DNA of 64,000 nucleotides from Acanthosoma haemorrhoidale (taxonomy: Eukaryota > Arthropoda > Insecta > Hemiptera > Acanthosomatidae). The stretch covers positions 89,467,333-89,531,332 of the forward strand of contig OV884013.1 in the NCBI GenBank assembly GCA_930367205.1, given 5' to 3'. Below are positions 13,401 through 28,400 of the stretch, in pieces; the stretch's first letter is position 1, and each line of letters begins with the position of its first letter. The notes beneath the pieces are model-generated. The model was given only the letters and a program-made list of their open reading frames with translations. It was not told the origin of the DNA and did not search any database. The translations under genes and the position numbers were made by a program.

Positions 13401-16400
13401 GTGGAAGAACTTTCGATATGCAATGCAGGCGCGTAAAGGAAATAATACATCGGATGTAGCGTAGCATGTGAGGTATATTGTATGATAATTCGAAATTTAT
13501 ATTTAGCATATAACAATGTTTTATTTTTATATTTTTTTCTGAGAATTATTTATTGAAAAATATGTTTAATAAGTAGGGACCTTTGAATCATCAAGAAACT
13601 GCTAGTTCTATTGCTGGTGCAAACATTGTTCATAATTCAAAACCTAAAATTGCCACAAAACTTTAAATTAGATTTTATATTATCCACATTTTATGTAATT
13701 AATAGAATCTTTATTTGATTTAAACAAAATGCCTTCATCGCGTAAAGTGCTTACCTGACGTCTGGCAGACCCATGCGGTTTATGAGAAATCTGTACATAT
13801 CAATGGTAAGATTCAACGCTGCAAAGGAGTCATTTTTTCGAGGAAAGGGATTTGATACCAATTCTCGAGCAAGGAATAGTCAAACACCTTTAAAGGAATA
13901 CAGAGGGCATCCCTCGTACTGGAATTTTTACGTTATGTGACACCTAAATAATTTTCAGACAACGATTGAGTCGTAATGCTTTTATAATTGAAAGTACAGA
14001 AAATAGCGCGTTTTTTTAAAGAAAGTTTAATGATCTCACCAAATGTCTTCATAATCCTTCATTGTTTTAGTAGAAAGTGAGGAAAAAATTAGCTATTAAA
14101 TCCAGGCATCCTCGCTTGGGGATGGCTGTATCACGCATAAACCGTAGTCATCTCAAAGCCATTTTACATTACCCGGTGAAAGCGTTGTATTCATGTAAAA
14201 AACCCGGCACAGTGCCCCTCGCACTGAACATTTCCATCAGATCAGTTTTTTTGAAACCCCGGGATGGGATAGAGAGATGCAGATCCTAGACGCGCATGAG
14301 TGGAAAATCTGCAACACACTCCTTGCGCGATGCTGGAGAAAAGTCGACGCGCCAGTATTTTATCGGTGTTTTATATTTTTTTTATTAGATCTTCATAATT
14401 AATATAAATACTTGTGGCTTTGTATCGTTACTCATTCCATTTCCGAAAAAAAAACCACCAGCGCATTTCTACGTTTTCAAATGTATGTAAACTATGGTCT
14501 ATGGAACATGGATGTATATCCATTTTTATTCTTTGTAAATTTAATATTCCTTTTCATTTACGATTTAAACCATGCGCTATCCAGTGTAGTTTATCATCTG
14601 AATTAGTATTTAACCTTTAGCTAACAGATTAATAATATTATTTTCCACTTGTAGAAGAAAAAATGTCGTGTTAGGCCATAGAAGTAACAAATAGCTACAA
14701 TATTGACATAGGAACTTATTAAAATTGGCTTGGGATGAAGGAGATTTCTAGTGTTTTGTCCCTCAAAACATATTTATGAAATTATTTATATGTAATCGTC
14801 TTAAATCTACTCAAAATAATCGAAATTTTAAATCCTTTAATGTATAATTGTTTTTCCATACATATCCATGCATATTCGAGGTCTTGTGGAAAATTTCAAA
14901 TGATTGGATAAATTTTACTTCTATCGCTGAACATGGAAAGTAGAGTCTCTTGAAGTAGATTTTTGGGCTTGGAAATTACTAAACAGTCTACCTTGGGCGG
15001 GACTTCTGTTATACCATTAACACATCAAAAGTTCAATTACTTCTCTATAATGAGCGTAGGCTCATCTGGATCAGGTAGGCAGTTGGACTGTTTCATTGCC
15101 CGGCACGCCACTTTATCATTTGGTCATCTTATTTACATATTTTTTTATGTACCTTTTTTTCTATTGGATGACTTTTTATGAATTATGATTTTGAGATGTT
15201 ACGATGTTGACGTGAACACAAACAAGTTGGCATGAGCCTAGCAACCATATGTCTAGTAAAGCATTTGAACTTGATTGATTAACTTTAACTTATCTAAAGT
15301 GTGCATCCAAGGCAATATTTACATATATAGAAACCATAGTAGAAATATGGTGAAAAAGCTCAGGATGTTTAATAGCTTGTCATGTTTGTGATGACGTCAA
15401 TATCATAACATCTCATAAACATAATTCTAAATATAAGTCATCTAATGAACTTCCGCTGTGTATTTCAACTGGAGGCCCCATTTAAATTAAATACGTCAAT
15501 GACCCTTGTGGTTGTCATGCCCTAAAAAAAATTCTATAGTTTTTGTTTTGTTATTGTTCTCACAATTACACATTTATAAAAGTTGTTAAAGTGTTTTTTA
15601 TATTAAAACTATTTTCATTATTAATTTTGAGTAAGAATTAAAAAAGAAAACTTTCAGTAATAAATTTGAAAAGCAAAACAAAAAAAAAAATATTGAAAAA
15701 GTGTTAAAATCAATGGAAGCTGCTTGGACTTCAACTTTTTTTCTCTCAAATAAATAAAAGTTCAAAAGACATTTTTTCCAAAATATAAGTCAACAATTAT
15801 TTTGAATCCCTGACAATATCAGATTATTTACCAAAATTTATCACAAATATGTGGACTGCAACTTGTCTTCCCTAGAGACAAAAGATCCTAGCTGGCTGTA
15901 GAGATAAAAAATATTTACGAAATAATGCGTGCGATCGCTAATCGATCAATGAACTGATCAACTAAAATTTGGAAAGAAAAATTATATGATACAAAAACTT
16001 GTATACTTACCTCTACAGAAATAGTCCAACTCTAGATACTTGGGAGTTCCAACACAATGCTCGCCGAAAACCTAAGTCCCATGTTTTTACCATTGACATC
16101 TATCTTACATGTTATAAATTTATCACATCAATAATGTAAAATTATGATTTAAATATATAGTGGAATTTAATTATATTTAGCTATCGATACAATTAGCTCT
16201 TCGGTTAATTGCCATGATTGTGAATATATGAATTTTTCATGCGCTTAAGTTTCAGTACAAATACGAGATCTGGCATAAAAGCATTTAATAATTATCGGCG
16301 TGAATTACAAGGAAAAGTTAGGGAAAGGATCTTAAAACGCGATGAGAGCTAGGTACTTCGCTGCTCCACCTAAATAGGCTGGTACAATCATCTCCGGTGC

Positions 16401-19400
16401 TGGTGAAATCCTACGGTGAGCAGACGGCTTTTAGAAATGGCCGCGCGGTCTACCGAAAACTGAGCCGTTTAGTGGCCATATTAGCAGAGAGATGTCTGTC
16501 TACTGGGGTGGTCGAAAGTGGTATAGCATGTTGCTTTCTATATGTGTGCCGAGTGAGGGGGCGGCTGTAAGGGTTGGCTATAGAACCTTCATTTAATATT
16601 TTTCAAATGTGAGACAACGCACGAGTGATGGAATGGACAACTATCTGTGTTACTGATGCATCGCTAGTGGCTATCCTCAAATATATGCTCGTCTAGAAGA
16701 AGCAGTTTATGCACTGGAAATTGACATTTGGTCACCTCCACATTTTTGTGGCAACACAAATAACCTGTGGTTAATTCCTAAAACATCAACATTTATATCA
16801 CCATTAAAACTGTAGTGTAAGCGATAGAAGTAATCGAAAATTTTCCTTTTTAAAATGACGAGCAAACGAACAACTTTCTGTTCTGATCTTCAATGCTAGC
16901 AAAAAATAAAATAACATATTCTAAACATGTCTTCAAAATAACAGCGACAACTTGTTCGTTATGCTAGGTGTCTTGTGTCATAGAGTGGAACGTCGCCATT
17001 TGTGTTATTTTGATAACTATCAATAATTATAACTATCAGGATTATAAATCGCATATTATATTTTTTTCGTTTTTGTATAAGATTCTATAATTGTTCTCCC
17101 TTAGATGACATCTGTGGCCCAGTCAGTCATTCCCCTGTAAATATTTTTTTTTGCTTTAACTGGAGAAGAGACGTCGTCAAAATCAGATAGGCAAGTGTCG
17201 GTTTCGTGTCCACTTTCACAGAGTTTTTCGTCTGTAATACACGTCGAAAGCACAAATTTCACTTTCACAGTCCTTATTCAGTTGGATGTATTTTAATTCC
17301 TTGTGCGAAGTGCTGTGTCTATGATTTATAACTTTAATTTCAATTACATATTTTTGAGCTGTATGTGACTCCTAGGACGTGAGTGACGGAAGTACATAGT
17401 TAGCCCATCCTAATGACGCAATCGTCAGAACCTGAGAACGCTTTAATTAGCTAAACATTTAAAATTATAAAATAATATTCAATACATCAATCTACGTTTC
17501 ACTAGTTTTTTAAACTCTTCCAACTCGAACAGAGAACTAATAAAGACCAGAAGAGGCAGGGATACATACAACGGTTTGTGGTCAGGGAAAAAAATAAATA
17601 AATAAATAAAAAATACCATCGAAACCCTAAAAACTTCTATTTATGAAATTATTTGTTATCAAATTGAGTCAATTAAATAATAATAACATTTTTATCATCC
17701 CGGGACCGTGCCCGTTAAGAACAAAAATTTATTAAAAAAAAAGTGGATTCTTCAACAGTTTCAGGGCACATTGAAATGCACATTGCAATTAATAGAATTA
17801 ATGCATAGAAACAAAATGTCAAAAAATATAGAATGAAAAAATAAAGTCTAAATGAAAGAATAGAACAAATTATAAAATATAAAATGAAATAAACATAAAA
17901 TATCTACACAAATACACACTGACGTTCTTGATCGCACTTAAATAAATTACACACATCTTGCTGCAAAGTCAATTTGTGACTGACGTTTACATTTTCTTCA
18001 TACAAGTAAACTTCGAGCACTCGAGCCACTAAATGTGAGATTACACTCCAAAGATGGCAGTTGAGATCCATCGAATGTATGAAATAGAGCTAGGCTAACA
18101 CTAGGTTGTCACAAGAGATCTTATTAATAATAATACTTTATTAAAAAAAAGAAGAAAAAATGATTTATGGTGGAAATCAGAGCCGCCATTGTACTCGCTC
18201 CTCGTTTGGCCTCATACTGGTGCTGGCATCAACTCTGCAGTAATTCATCAACCTGATCAAGGTGCGTCTTAAGGACTTTTATATTATGCGTTGAACCAAA
18301 GCGCTTACGAGCATCGAATTCACCTTACAGTGAACAAAACTGCTTCAGCTACCTTCGCCCATAACCTTTTTTTCCAGTAGTGTCCTAAAATAGCGCCAAT
18401 CACAATATATCCTTCAGACGTTCTCACGCAAAGACGATACAGAAATTTCAGAATGGGATTATAAGGAAAGTAGTCCCGAGAGGTTAAAGAACGCCGACCT
18501 GAACTCGTTATTTGGTGTGCCGTCGGTGGGATAGGAAAATTAGGTTAAGATTAAAGTTAACTTCATTACATTAAGATGTAAGTTACTTTTAAGTCTATGA
18601 TGCATAAGGTGAGCCCCATCAATTTTAAGCATATTTAGACAAGCAATGTACAATGCACATTATACTTTTGTAACAATCACAAATCGCATTGTAAAATTAT
18701 TAAAAATTGTATAAAATTTAGCCAAGCTACATCACATATCAATGACCTGTTGTAAATAGATTCATTTATGCAGTCTGTATTGATTTCCATAATTTATAAT
18801 ATCAAGGGGATATGAAGGGGGGGGAAGACGATTAAAGTACATAAGTATATAATGTAGATTAGTTATAAACTAATACAAAATAATGAGTCAAATAACAGTC
18901 TATTGTGTTATTCCAAAGTCTATAATGGTTTCAGGGAAAAAGAATTTTGTAATTACAAGGCAGATGCGATGCCATGTATCATTATCTGGCAATTTATCGC
19001 TTGACGTAGGCGATGTTACGCAAATTTGAACGAGTTAATGGGTTTCTTTTTATATCACGAAGAATGATAGTAGTTTGCTCGCGGTAGAGCCGGTTCATTT
19101 TCTGAGATGTCTACCGACGAGATAGTGGAGGGCTCAGAGAGATCTCGATAGTTGGAGAGGTCCGGTGTTAGCGGGAGTCAAACGAGAGGAAAGTTAACTC
19201 GGCCGTAAAAACTCTCGGATGCCGTGTTGGAGGATGGCGGCACTTCCACCGCATGCCTTCGTGCCCGACCGAGGGTAAAAAATAACTCTATTTCACATCG
19301 GCAGAGAACAAAAAAAACACGCTTCAAATGTATCATGTTCACTCCGTAAATAATTCGACAGGCATTACCATAATTCCGGCATTGTATAAAAAGAAAAAGA

Positions 19401-22400
19401 AAATAAAGTAATCATCTAAATGGTTTTCCGTCCACTTTTTTTTTTTTTTTTTTTTGGTATAAAAGGGATGGTATCCGCCTGCCGGTTACGTAAAAAAGCA
19501 CTCAGGTAGGGCTGCCTTTTATATACTTGTTACCTGATTTACAACTGATCATTGAATACCAGGGACCATTCGGTTATAAAACGGGCCTTATAAAACAGTT
19601 TATCACGAGAATTTTAAAGGGTTTAATGGGAAATTCCATTTACAAAAAAATAGTTCTCTAGGGGATGCGCTGTATAAGTATAAAATATTAATATATTTGT
19701 TATTTGGTTTGATTGTATTTGTTTCATATTTTTATTCCAGTTGATAGTTCTACAGTAGCTAGTACTGTTTTTATGATTTTTATGCGATTTTCAAGTATTG
19801 TAGAGACACCGTGCGGAGTTAAAAATTAAAATTATGTGTTGCTTCAATGAAGATTTTATTCTAACCATGAGTGATCATACTAAAATTTTTGTTTTGTTTT
19901 AGACCAGATGCATAGCATATTACCCCAAGATTATTATATTATGTAAGTGTTGGAAATATACTGATTTGAATTTAAGGCCGTATTTATCAGATTTCATTAA
20001 ATTAAACTACATAAAAATCCACACTCCTTAATGATTTTGAAAGCCTTCAGGTACAGTACGGCCTATTAGCATTATTGGATATGTTGAAGTTTGAAGCCTT
20101 TTGAAAACTTTTGAAGAACAAAGCCGATAGAAAGCATAAAAAGAAAAATTGTGAATAGAAAGATAAACAATAGGAAAATACCGAGAGTGGGTTAGGAGGG
20201 GAAACCGTGAGATCGGCAAACTTCAAGTGTCGGCGTATTATTTTCGTTTCACCTCTATTAATTCACACTAGTGCCCATTGTTGCAACTTGTACTTGTAAA
20301 TTTAAAATTTATAATAATTTTTATATTTCTGTATGTCTGCGAGGACAAAAATGTGTTTTAATTACTTGAGTGAATTTTTTCAGAGCAACACAAATCAGTT
20401 AATGGTAAAAAATATCTGTTACTGATATATTAATCCAGTCCTACCGATACATATTTTTGGGGTCTGTCTTATTGAAGTCCAAACCGCCTTAGTTAATAAA
20501 GTTCTCAATATTTCAAGGAGAGGACTTCAATCGATTATTAATAATGTTACAACTCAATATCAACCATCAAACGGGGTAAGAATTATCATACTCGCCATTT
20601 TTTTGATAACATATCATTTGGCTTATCACTTTTAAATGAATATTTGAAATTTATTTTATAATTAACTGAGCCGCATTGATATAAATATTCACTCACCTAC
20701 TGCTACAATGGCAGTTGGTTGAACGCCAGGCAGAATGTGAATAAAACTGACATGAAAACATAAATTATCATAGGGTAAAATAGGCTGCAAATTGTCGTAA
20801 TATTTTTAGATAAAAAATTGAAGTAATACAAATTTTTAAAGAGCATATTTATTTTCGCTCTTTAAATATGTACGCTAACATTTAACGATGACACATTTTA
20901 GATTATCTTATTTTATAATATTTTAGTTCCAAATTTCAATTTTCACTCCATATGCGGTAGTTTGACAGTAGTAGATTGAAACCGCATTGACCCAACTTTT
21001 TTAATCAAATTTTTATATTTTTTCTATATTTTAACGACTGAAATTTTGTTTATTTAATTATGAACTCAACTTAATTTTTTTAAACGAAATAAACTATCTA
21101 GAAATCATACTGATTTACTGATACATCCCACCCACCCCTTGAGTTTCTCAAATATTAATTATATAATGCATGAAAATATAAAAAACTAAACTTGCTGTAA
21201 GCTAAACCCCCTCGATCACTAAAATAGCTTTTTTTTCAGATAAATATATTTAAAATAAAATAAAGAAAAACCGTCTCAATCAAAGTAATCTTTGGATAGA
21301 TCTCAAATTTATTTTTGGAATAACCTTAAGTTTATTCACACTGTGCGAAAATTAAACAAATTACCTGCGAATATTATTTTTAATCTCATTATTGTATATA
21401 GGAAAAAAATGGAAGCTATTTTGTATGTAATTTGTTTAAATTTTAGTCCTGAGAATGCGTGAGAGTAGGCGAAACGTCGTCTGGCGATGTAATAAATTAC
21501 TTTTGGAGACTTAAACGCAATTATGAAAAATTTGTGTCTTCTTGGAATGTTCGGTGGTGTATATACAAATTTATTTATATGATGTCACATTTAATTTGCT
21601 ATTAAACCTGGGGAAAAAAAATAAACGTAGCTTCTTAGCTGTTTCTCAAGACAGCTTAGAAGATAATGTATTTTCATCATACTTGAGTGTTCGCTCTTAA
21701 GACTTTTCGGTTTTACCTGATTGAAAGTAAAGCCCTGGTTAGGAAATAATGTCATCATCAGAAGTAACATTAATCCCGAAATTCGTTTAACTTTTTTAGG
21801 GAGCATTCTTACTGAATATGATAAATGTTAATAAAATGACAAATATTTAATAATTACGAATTACGAACTTTTCAACCGTGGACCTTGTAAGGTTCCAGCC
21901 TGAGTAGATCCAATTTGTACTGGTGAACAGGTTTGTAATGGGCTTCATACAAAGCTCATAATAGCCTCCACTTCACTTAAAAGCTAACTACCGAACTGAC
22001 GCCTATCACTTTCACAGTGTGATGCCATCACATTTTGGTCACTGTCCTTCCATTGTCTGAGCTGGAAGGCACCAGCTGTCTGCCTGTTTTGTCACCTGTG
22101 AATAGGCCGCTATTAAGGTTTAGTTCAAGCTTATTAGACGAGGAAACCTGATTAGTTTTCGATAATCGGACGTTTCATTAGAAGAAGGGGGGTTTCATTC
22201 TGATGTTCCTATATGCCATTCTGAGTTTTATTAAGGTTTATTGAAGTCGTAATCGCTTATATTATTAGTTGTAATAAAACCACTGGGTGTTAATTTATAC
22301 CGTTTTCCACATTTTCAGTGAATGTCTTGTATAGCAGAAACAAAAAGAACGTCGCGGAAATCCACATACACCAAGGAAGTGTTGAAGTAGACTACGTCAA

Positions 22401-25400
22401 AAGCACTGTGATTCTCATTCCATGAAAAATGTTTGATTGACTCCATGCTGTTCAAAAAAAATGATAGGTTTGATTTTTTATTGTTTTTTGAACTATTCAG
22501 CTATCTTGTATTTTCGTTCTCTAATTATTATGAAGGTAAAATATTGAAATTTGTGCATCAAGAATTCATGAGCTTGGAATTATAACAATACCATATTAAA
22601 TTATTTCGTAAAGTAGTGTAGAAAATTAATTTTTTTCTATTCATTTGTATTAACCGCAATTAATAAAATAATAATTGCTATTTATGCCGGATTATTTTGT
22701 TTTTTTGTCTTGGACGTTGTTAATGTATCAATTTATTATTTGGATCAGTAGTGATGCAATCTGGAATATGTGCTAAGAGAGCTGATTAGTTTAATTTTGC
22801 ATTGTGCTATTTGAAAACTAGAACCTTTCGCCTGTGAACCATGGCCTTAAAGAAATAAGAACCGATAAAAGTTGTGGTTGTTTTAATAAATTCATTAAAA
22901 AACCAAGATGTTAAGAAAAAAAAAACCTCTTAGTTCCTATTGTTTAATTTGAACATTTACGTTATTTCAATTGCTGGAAATGGTCACGAAGTATCCTTTA
23001 CACCCATGGGTGGCAGGAGAAGCGCTAATGTTTTTGTAATTTATGTAAGTACGTCATATCTAATATAAAATAATTTTGTTTGGATTTAAAGCCTTCCTCT
23101 AATAAAAAGATTTGTATTGAATCCATGATGTGATATGAACGAATGAGTCTTTGAAAAGTTTCGTTGCATTTTTGCCTCACTAGAAAACGACATGATGCCA
23201 TTCCGTGAAATTCATTCGATGATGAAAGAGGCTGAAATATTGCCAAGGCAAATTTCCTTCATAGTGGCGAGGAAAAATGTTATAATAATAAATAAGTGTA
23301 TACAATCATACTCTGATATTTGAATGAGTGGCAATTTTTATCCAATATATTCCATATATAAGGAGGGGATGGATTGGAACTGATGGTATGATTTAGGTTT
23401 TAAGTAACGGCAAATGCTTGTTTCTCTGTAGGTTCTGTATAGCTGTAGTAGTGGACTGATCGCTGAGTGACACCTGAGGATGGCAGACGTTAGCTGTTGA
23501 ATACGAACAATTAAAGAATAGTATTTGAAGAGAAGTGAACATTAAACTATTTTTTTAAAACATTTAATAGAAATCCTGTTACTAAACGGAAACTACCTTC
23601 AGACCACCCTTCTATACAATGCCGCAATTATTCCCAGCAAGCAAAGGTGTCCAAAACTGCTTATCGATGTATCTTCGCTTGGCTCAACGATCGGTTTAAT
23701 AGGATGGCTACAAAAATGGAAAAGTAAATATGCAAATACGCCACAATGCATAGAAATCCAAATGATGTACTGACAGAGACCTATATCCGTGGTGTCTGTG
23801 GGCACTTTCCCTGCGAGCGTGTGCCTGCGGTGGCCGACCCCTTCCTCCACAGATTCATTTTCACTGGCCACGCGCCTTTCAAGGACTAACTTTGGGCCTT
23901 TATAATGTTGGATCAGTAGGCATATTTAAAGTTAGGATTATAAGCTGTAGGTCATCTGCGACTTTTTAATCGAGTGAAAACTTATTCTAAAAACAAAATG
24001 GTTTCCTTTGTTTTCTGTCTTACAAATAAAGGAATCATGAAGATAAGAAAATGGATGTCAATAACACTCGCGACAAGCCCATAGTACACTAAGAGACGAA
24101 TCAGACTAAAAGCGAATATTTCATTCCAATATTAGAGAAATCGGTTCCCTTTTAAAAAGTATAAAACCTCAATGATGGAAAACCGTGCAATAGTTCCAAT
24201 GTAGAAATGATCATACTTAAATAAGTAAAAACGGCGCATCCTACTGATGCTCTTTCTTAGGTACACCGGTGTATTTGCTAAAGGTAAGTCTTGGTCACGC
24301 TTCATCACCTGTCATTCTATTCACATCGTCAAACCACTTGAGCTGCCGTATATCAACCACTTAACGGACTAGTCGCGTGAATAGTTCTTCTCGCATTATT
24401 TCTTCACTCAATCGATATTTTCTGGTATTACCCATGGGCATTATCAATTTTAGTAACAAAATATAAAAAGTAAGTCACAGCTCGTACCGGCTTTACCACT
24501 TGCTAACTTCACCCAATTTGTCGATGTGTCTCAAAATGATATGATATATAAATGCTGTCCTCCAGCTAGCTCTGCTGTACGGTGCCCTACTATATACCCA
24601 CATGACTGACAACATAGCTAAAAGACTCCAGCAATTTCAGAATGGGATCATGAGAAAAGTGGTCAGACATACCTCTCTCCAGAGGTTAAAGAACGCCGAC
24701 CTGCATCCGTTGCTTGGTGTGCCATCGGTGGGTGAGTTCATCCGCCGGAGACACGTAAGTTTTTTGACACGTTGCAGCACCTAACAAACCTAGTGTTTAA
24801 CACTATAACCCCCCCCACCTCTCCCACATCGATGGCAACAGAATGTCGGGAAAACTTAGGTTAAGATTTAGTTGAAGATTTTTTCGTTAGATGTGAATCA
24901 GTGTTGTCATTCAATGATTCATAAGGTGAGCCCCATGTGAAAATTAATGTTTTCTGTACATCATTATTCTTTTGTTACATGCATAAATCGCAATGTAAAA
25001 TAATTAAAAAATGTAGCCAAGCTACAGGACATATAATGAATATTGTAAATAGATTCATTAACTTAGAATATATACTGATTTTTCCAATTATATTTGCCAC
25101 AATATCTGCTGTAACAACGATCAGAACTGTTGAGCAGATAAATCAGACAGATAATGTATCAATAACAGACTGATGCATCCCCACACACACGATTATAGAG
25201 AATTAGCCTGGCTCACAGAGCATGAAACAGTTCACACAGCTGGAGGTGATGGTGCGCAGCCGAGTGAAGAATCGCTGCCTCCGCTTAGCTCGGCAAGTAC
25301 GGGAATGACAGTTCTCAAGCGTACAGAAGGTAGTCTAAACTAGAATGATAGAAATTCAGGATGATTTATCCAGGGCTAAAAGTTGTTCATTATTAAATTC

Positions 25401-28400
25401 CTCAAATTATTTTTTATTAAAGTGGAAAAACTCAAGTTATGGTTTGTTTGTCCTGCACAGAACTAATCGTTATGTATGTCTTTTTTTTTCTTGATAAATA
25501 TTCTGGACTGAAATAGTCAGTATCTCGCTAGGATTTTCTCCTAACCCAGTAAAGCCCAAAAAATAAAATAACATGCCACAACTGGCCTCGAACCCGTGGC
25601 TAGAACTACACATCCCAGCGCCTTTTCTTTTCCACAAGACCACTTTCATTTTCAAGAAAATATTCAATACCCGACCATAGTTTAGCTAAATGAATATATG
25701 CATATACAAATAGTTGGAAATAAGTCCTGTTTGTATTCATATAGTTGACGTCTGCCCTGACTGGCTCTACTAATTGATAACAAAGAAGACCGCTTGAAAA
25801 CAGAGGTACCGTGGAGAAAGTTCCAGGGTGAACATCTTGGCTAGAATAACAAGGAGGTTATGGGGATAGTTTTCTTGTCGCAAAACCCACGTTTATTTAG
25901 CCTTAGGTTTCAAGAATTCCAAGAGGATAAAATTTAATTTATGTACCTTTACTACAAATTTGAGAAGTTTGAAATAGTTTAAACATATAGTCACAGTTTT
26001 TATATATATGTATATATATAAGCTATTATTTATATATATATAATAAAATTGACCCAACAGAAAGAGTTGGATCTGTGACAGATCAATGCTATTAGGCGAG
26101 ATCTATTACGTCTGATATCACTGTTGCATTTTCGTAATGCATGTAATATTGAATACTTAGCGATAAGTATTATTGGCTGTATAGGGTGCATACAAGACAT
26201 CCCTGAATACTATTTGAAGCTTTTGTTTTTATTTCAACAGTCACATTTGAAATCAACATAGTTCAAGCAGCTGAAATATAGCTTTCAATGTAGAAAATTG
26301 AATTTCCGCCGACTTAGATTCCCTATTTTTTTTTCTTTAGGCAATACTCTCAGCTCGAGATAAGCCAGTTTTTTTTTTTCTGAAAACCAAAAATGAAAAA
26401 GTAATAAAAATAGCTTGGCTTTATAACGAAAGTGGATTTTTTCCGATCATTGATCAGAGAAAATATTTAACATTTCATAAAAATGGCCGTTATTTCAGCG
26501 ATTTCGCTGGCACACAGTTAAAAAAAACGGGAGTGAATTTCAAGGTTTAAGATGAACGAATGCATAGGATTTTTTTTTTTTTTTTGAAAAAAAATGTTTT
26601 ATATGATATTAAAAAAGGGAGAGAAAACCAACTATTTTTTCCTCTTCTTCGTACTTTTTTTGTGGAAAAGAAAACGAAGTCAGTTAAGCCGAAGATACGA
26701 AAAATTGAACAATTGATTCGACTCGTTGGTGTGCTTTACCCTTCAAAATTAGCATCAAATCCCTTCTTCTAATTTCTCAATCAATTATTACAGTTCTCTT
26801 TACATAAATTGTTCTCATTGTATTCTAGATCGACTCTTAACCGGTAAAATATTATCATACATAAATGTTGAGGGCAGCCCTGTGGGTATGCTTCTGGAGC
26901 AGGTGTATTATGTGTTTGTTTGATGAGGATGAATAAGGTGCCATACCTATGACTTGAGCCTGTACGTGAAGGCTGTGACTCTTAGTGTGTTGAAGGAGGT
27001 TACAAGTTCACCGTCAATCTCAAGTTTTTAATTCTTAATGATTGGAATAAATAATAAAATTTGCTGTTCAGTCTGAGTCGAGGAAAATTTATAATGTATT
27101 TCGATCAGTGAAAGTAAGTATTTTTTTATTCAAATTAATTAGAGCTTGGTGCCTTTTTCTAAAAAAAAAAAAATTTTGGTGTCATAATAAATAACTTATA
27201 ATATTATATAATAAGACTGAATAGTGTGAAATCGGCAATGACAAATGAATTGGAAAGTCATATTAATTTGCCCAGAAAAAAAAAACACCCAAAGAACGAG
27301 AAAAAAATTACCACATGAAGAACTGGAATTATTTCCTGCATGCAGAGAAAGCCAGAAATGATTGTAAATTCATAGTTTTTTTCTGAAGTTTTGAAGTATT
27401 GGTTCTGAGACGGCCACTAAATGCTCTCAGACACGCAGGACATAGGAGGCGTACCGGTTCTGCTGTCTGACCACCAACACGTCAATTACACTAAATTAGT
27501 AATTCCGAGCAACCAAAAAAAAAATTGCTAACTAGCTTGGTGAAGGTTGCAACGGCCTTGCCCATGAGGCAGATTCGAATTGCATAACTTTCACTTATGA
27601 AAAAAGTCAACAAATTGCACCCTAAGATTCAAGCATTTTAATTAAGTCACTCATCATTATCCGGATAAGAAAGTTAGATTTATTTTAAAAAAGGTAGATA
27701 AGGTAAACGACTCGCGTGGTCTTACTCATACATGGAAAAACATTTGAAAGCAAAAAGTTGTAATACCAGTAATAATATTCTTAAGAATAAACATTCCGAA
27801 AATAGGTACCTGTATTTTAATATTAAGACTGTGAAAATCAAATTTTTCAAAAATGCTTCTAAGTAAGTCCAAGAAGTCAGCAGTCACAGTTTCGCTCATT
27901 CACTCATCCTAAGTACCATGAATGATATTATCTTTAAATTCATTATTTAATTCTTCCACTATTGTATACCAAGTCAAAATAATATTTGCCAGTATCTGTT
28001 TACATATTATTATTTATTATATATATTATATTATCACCACAAAGTAAATAAAGCCAACCTACTCTCTACTGTGTGTACAATAAACCTTGACGGACTGACG
28101 AAGAACTCTCCTGACAGAGCTCGTGGACTCTTTTGTGACACAATTTTGACATCTATGCCACTTTCTTCGTTACCTTTACAATCAGAACTCATACAAAGAG
28201 CAACCACTCACCGGAGGAAAGTTCCTGTCACTATTTGAGGTGCTATCATACAACTTACATTGAAAAAAAAAATCTACTTATTCACGGTCAGTACAGCAAT
28301 GACCGATATGTGTTGTTTTAAAATATAAAATTCCAACTAATATAAATCATACTTTCGAAAATGATTTTTCTTTTTAACTGATTCTAAACTCTGTACTAAA

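Larger units (their letters stand above)
18796..24552. other. intron DNA without recognised genes
   Basis: Apart from the CpG patch at 19040-19280 and the hammerhead-like motif at 23471, this is AT-rich sequence. A 90-codon minus-strand ORF at 23599-23871 has a possible hydrophobic segment but no family resemblance and no splice context. I do not call it. Confidence 0.4.

Noticed and set aside
21449..21520. CTGAGAATGCG...GGCGAAACGTCG as a hammerhead
   Set aside because: The CUGANGA box is not satisfied and no clean stem II forms. It only resembles Penelope-like tails in general.
23599..23871. 90-codon minus-strand ORF with a hydrophobic segment
   Set aside because: No recognisable family, no promoter or splice evidence. 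Length is within chance expectation for 64 kb.
24260..24290. Micro-exon between TTTCTTAG and GTAAGT
   Set aside because: Only 23 bp, with no phase test possible. Such pairs arise by chance in 41 kb of intron.
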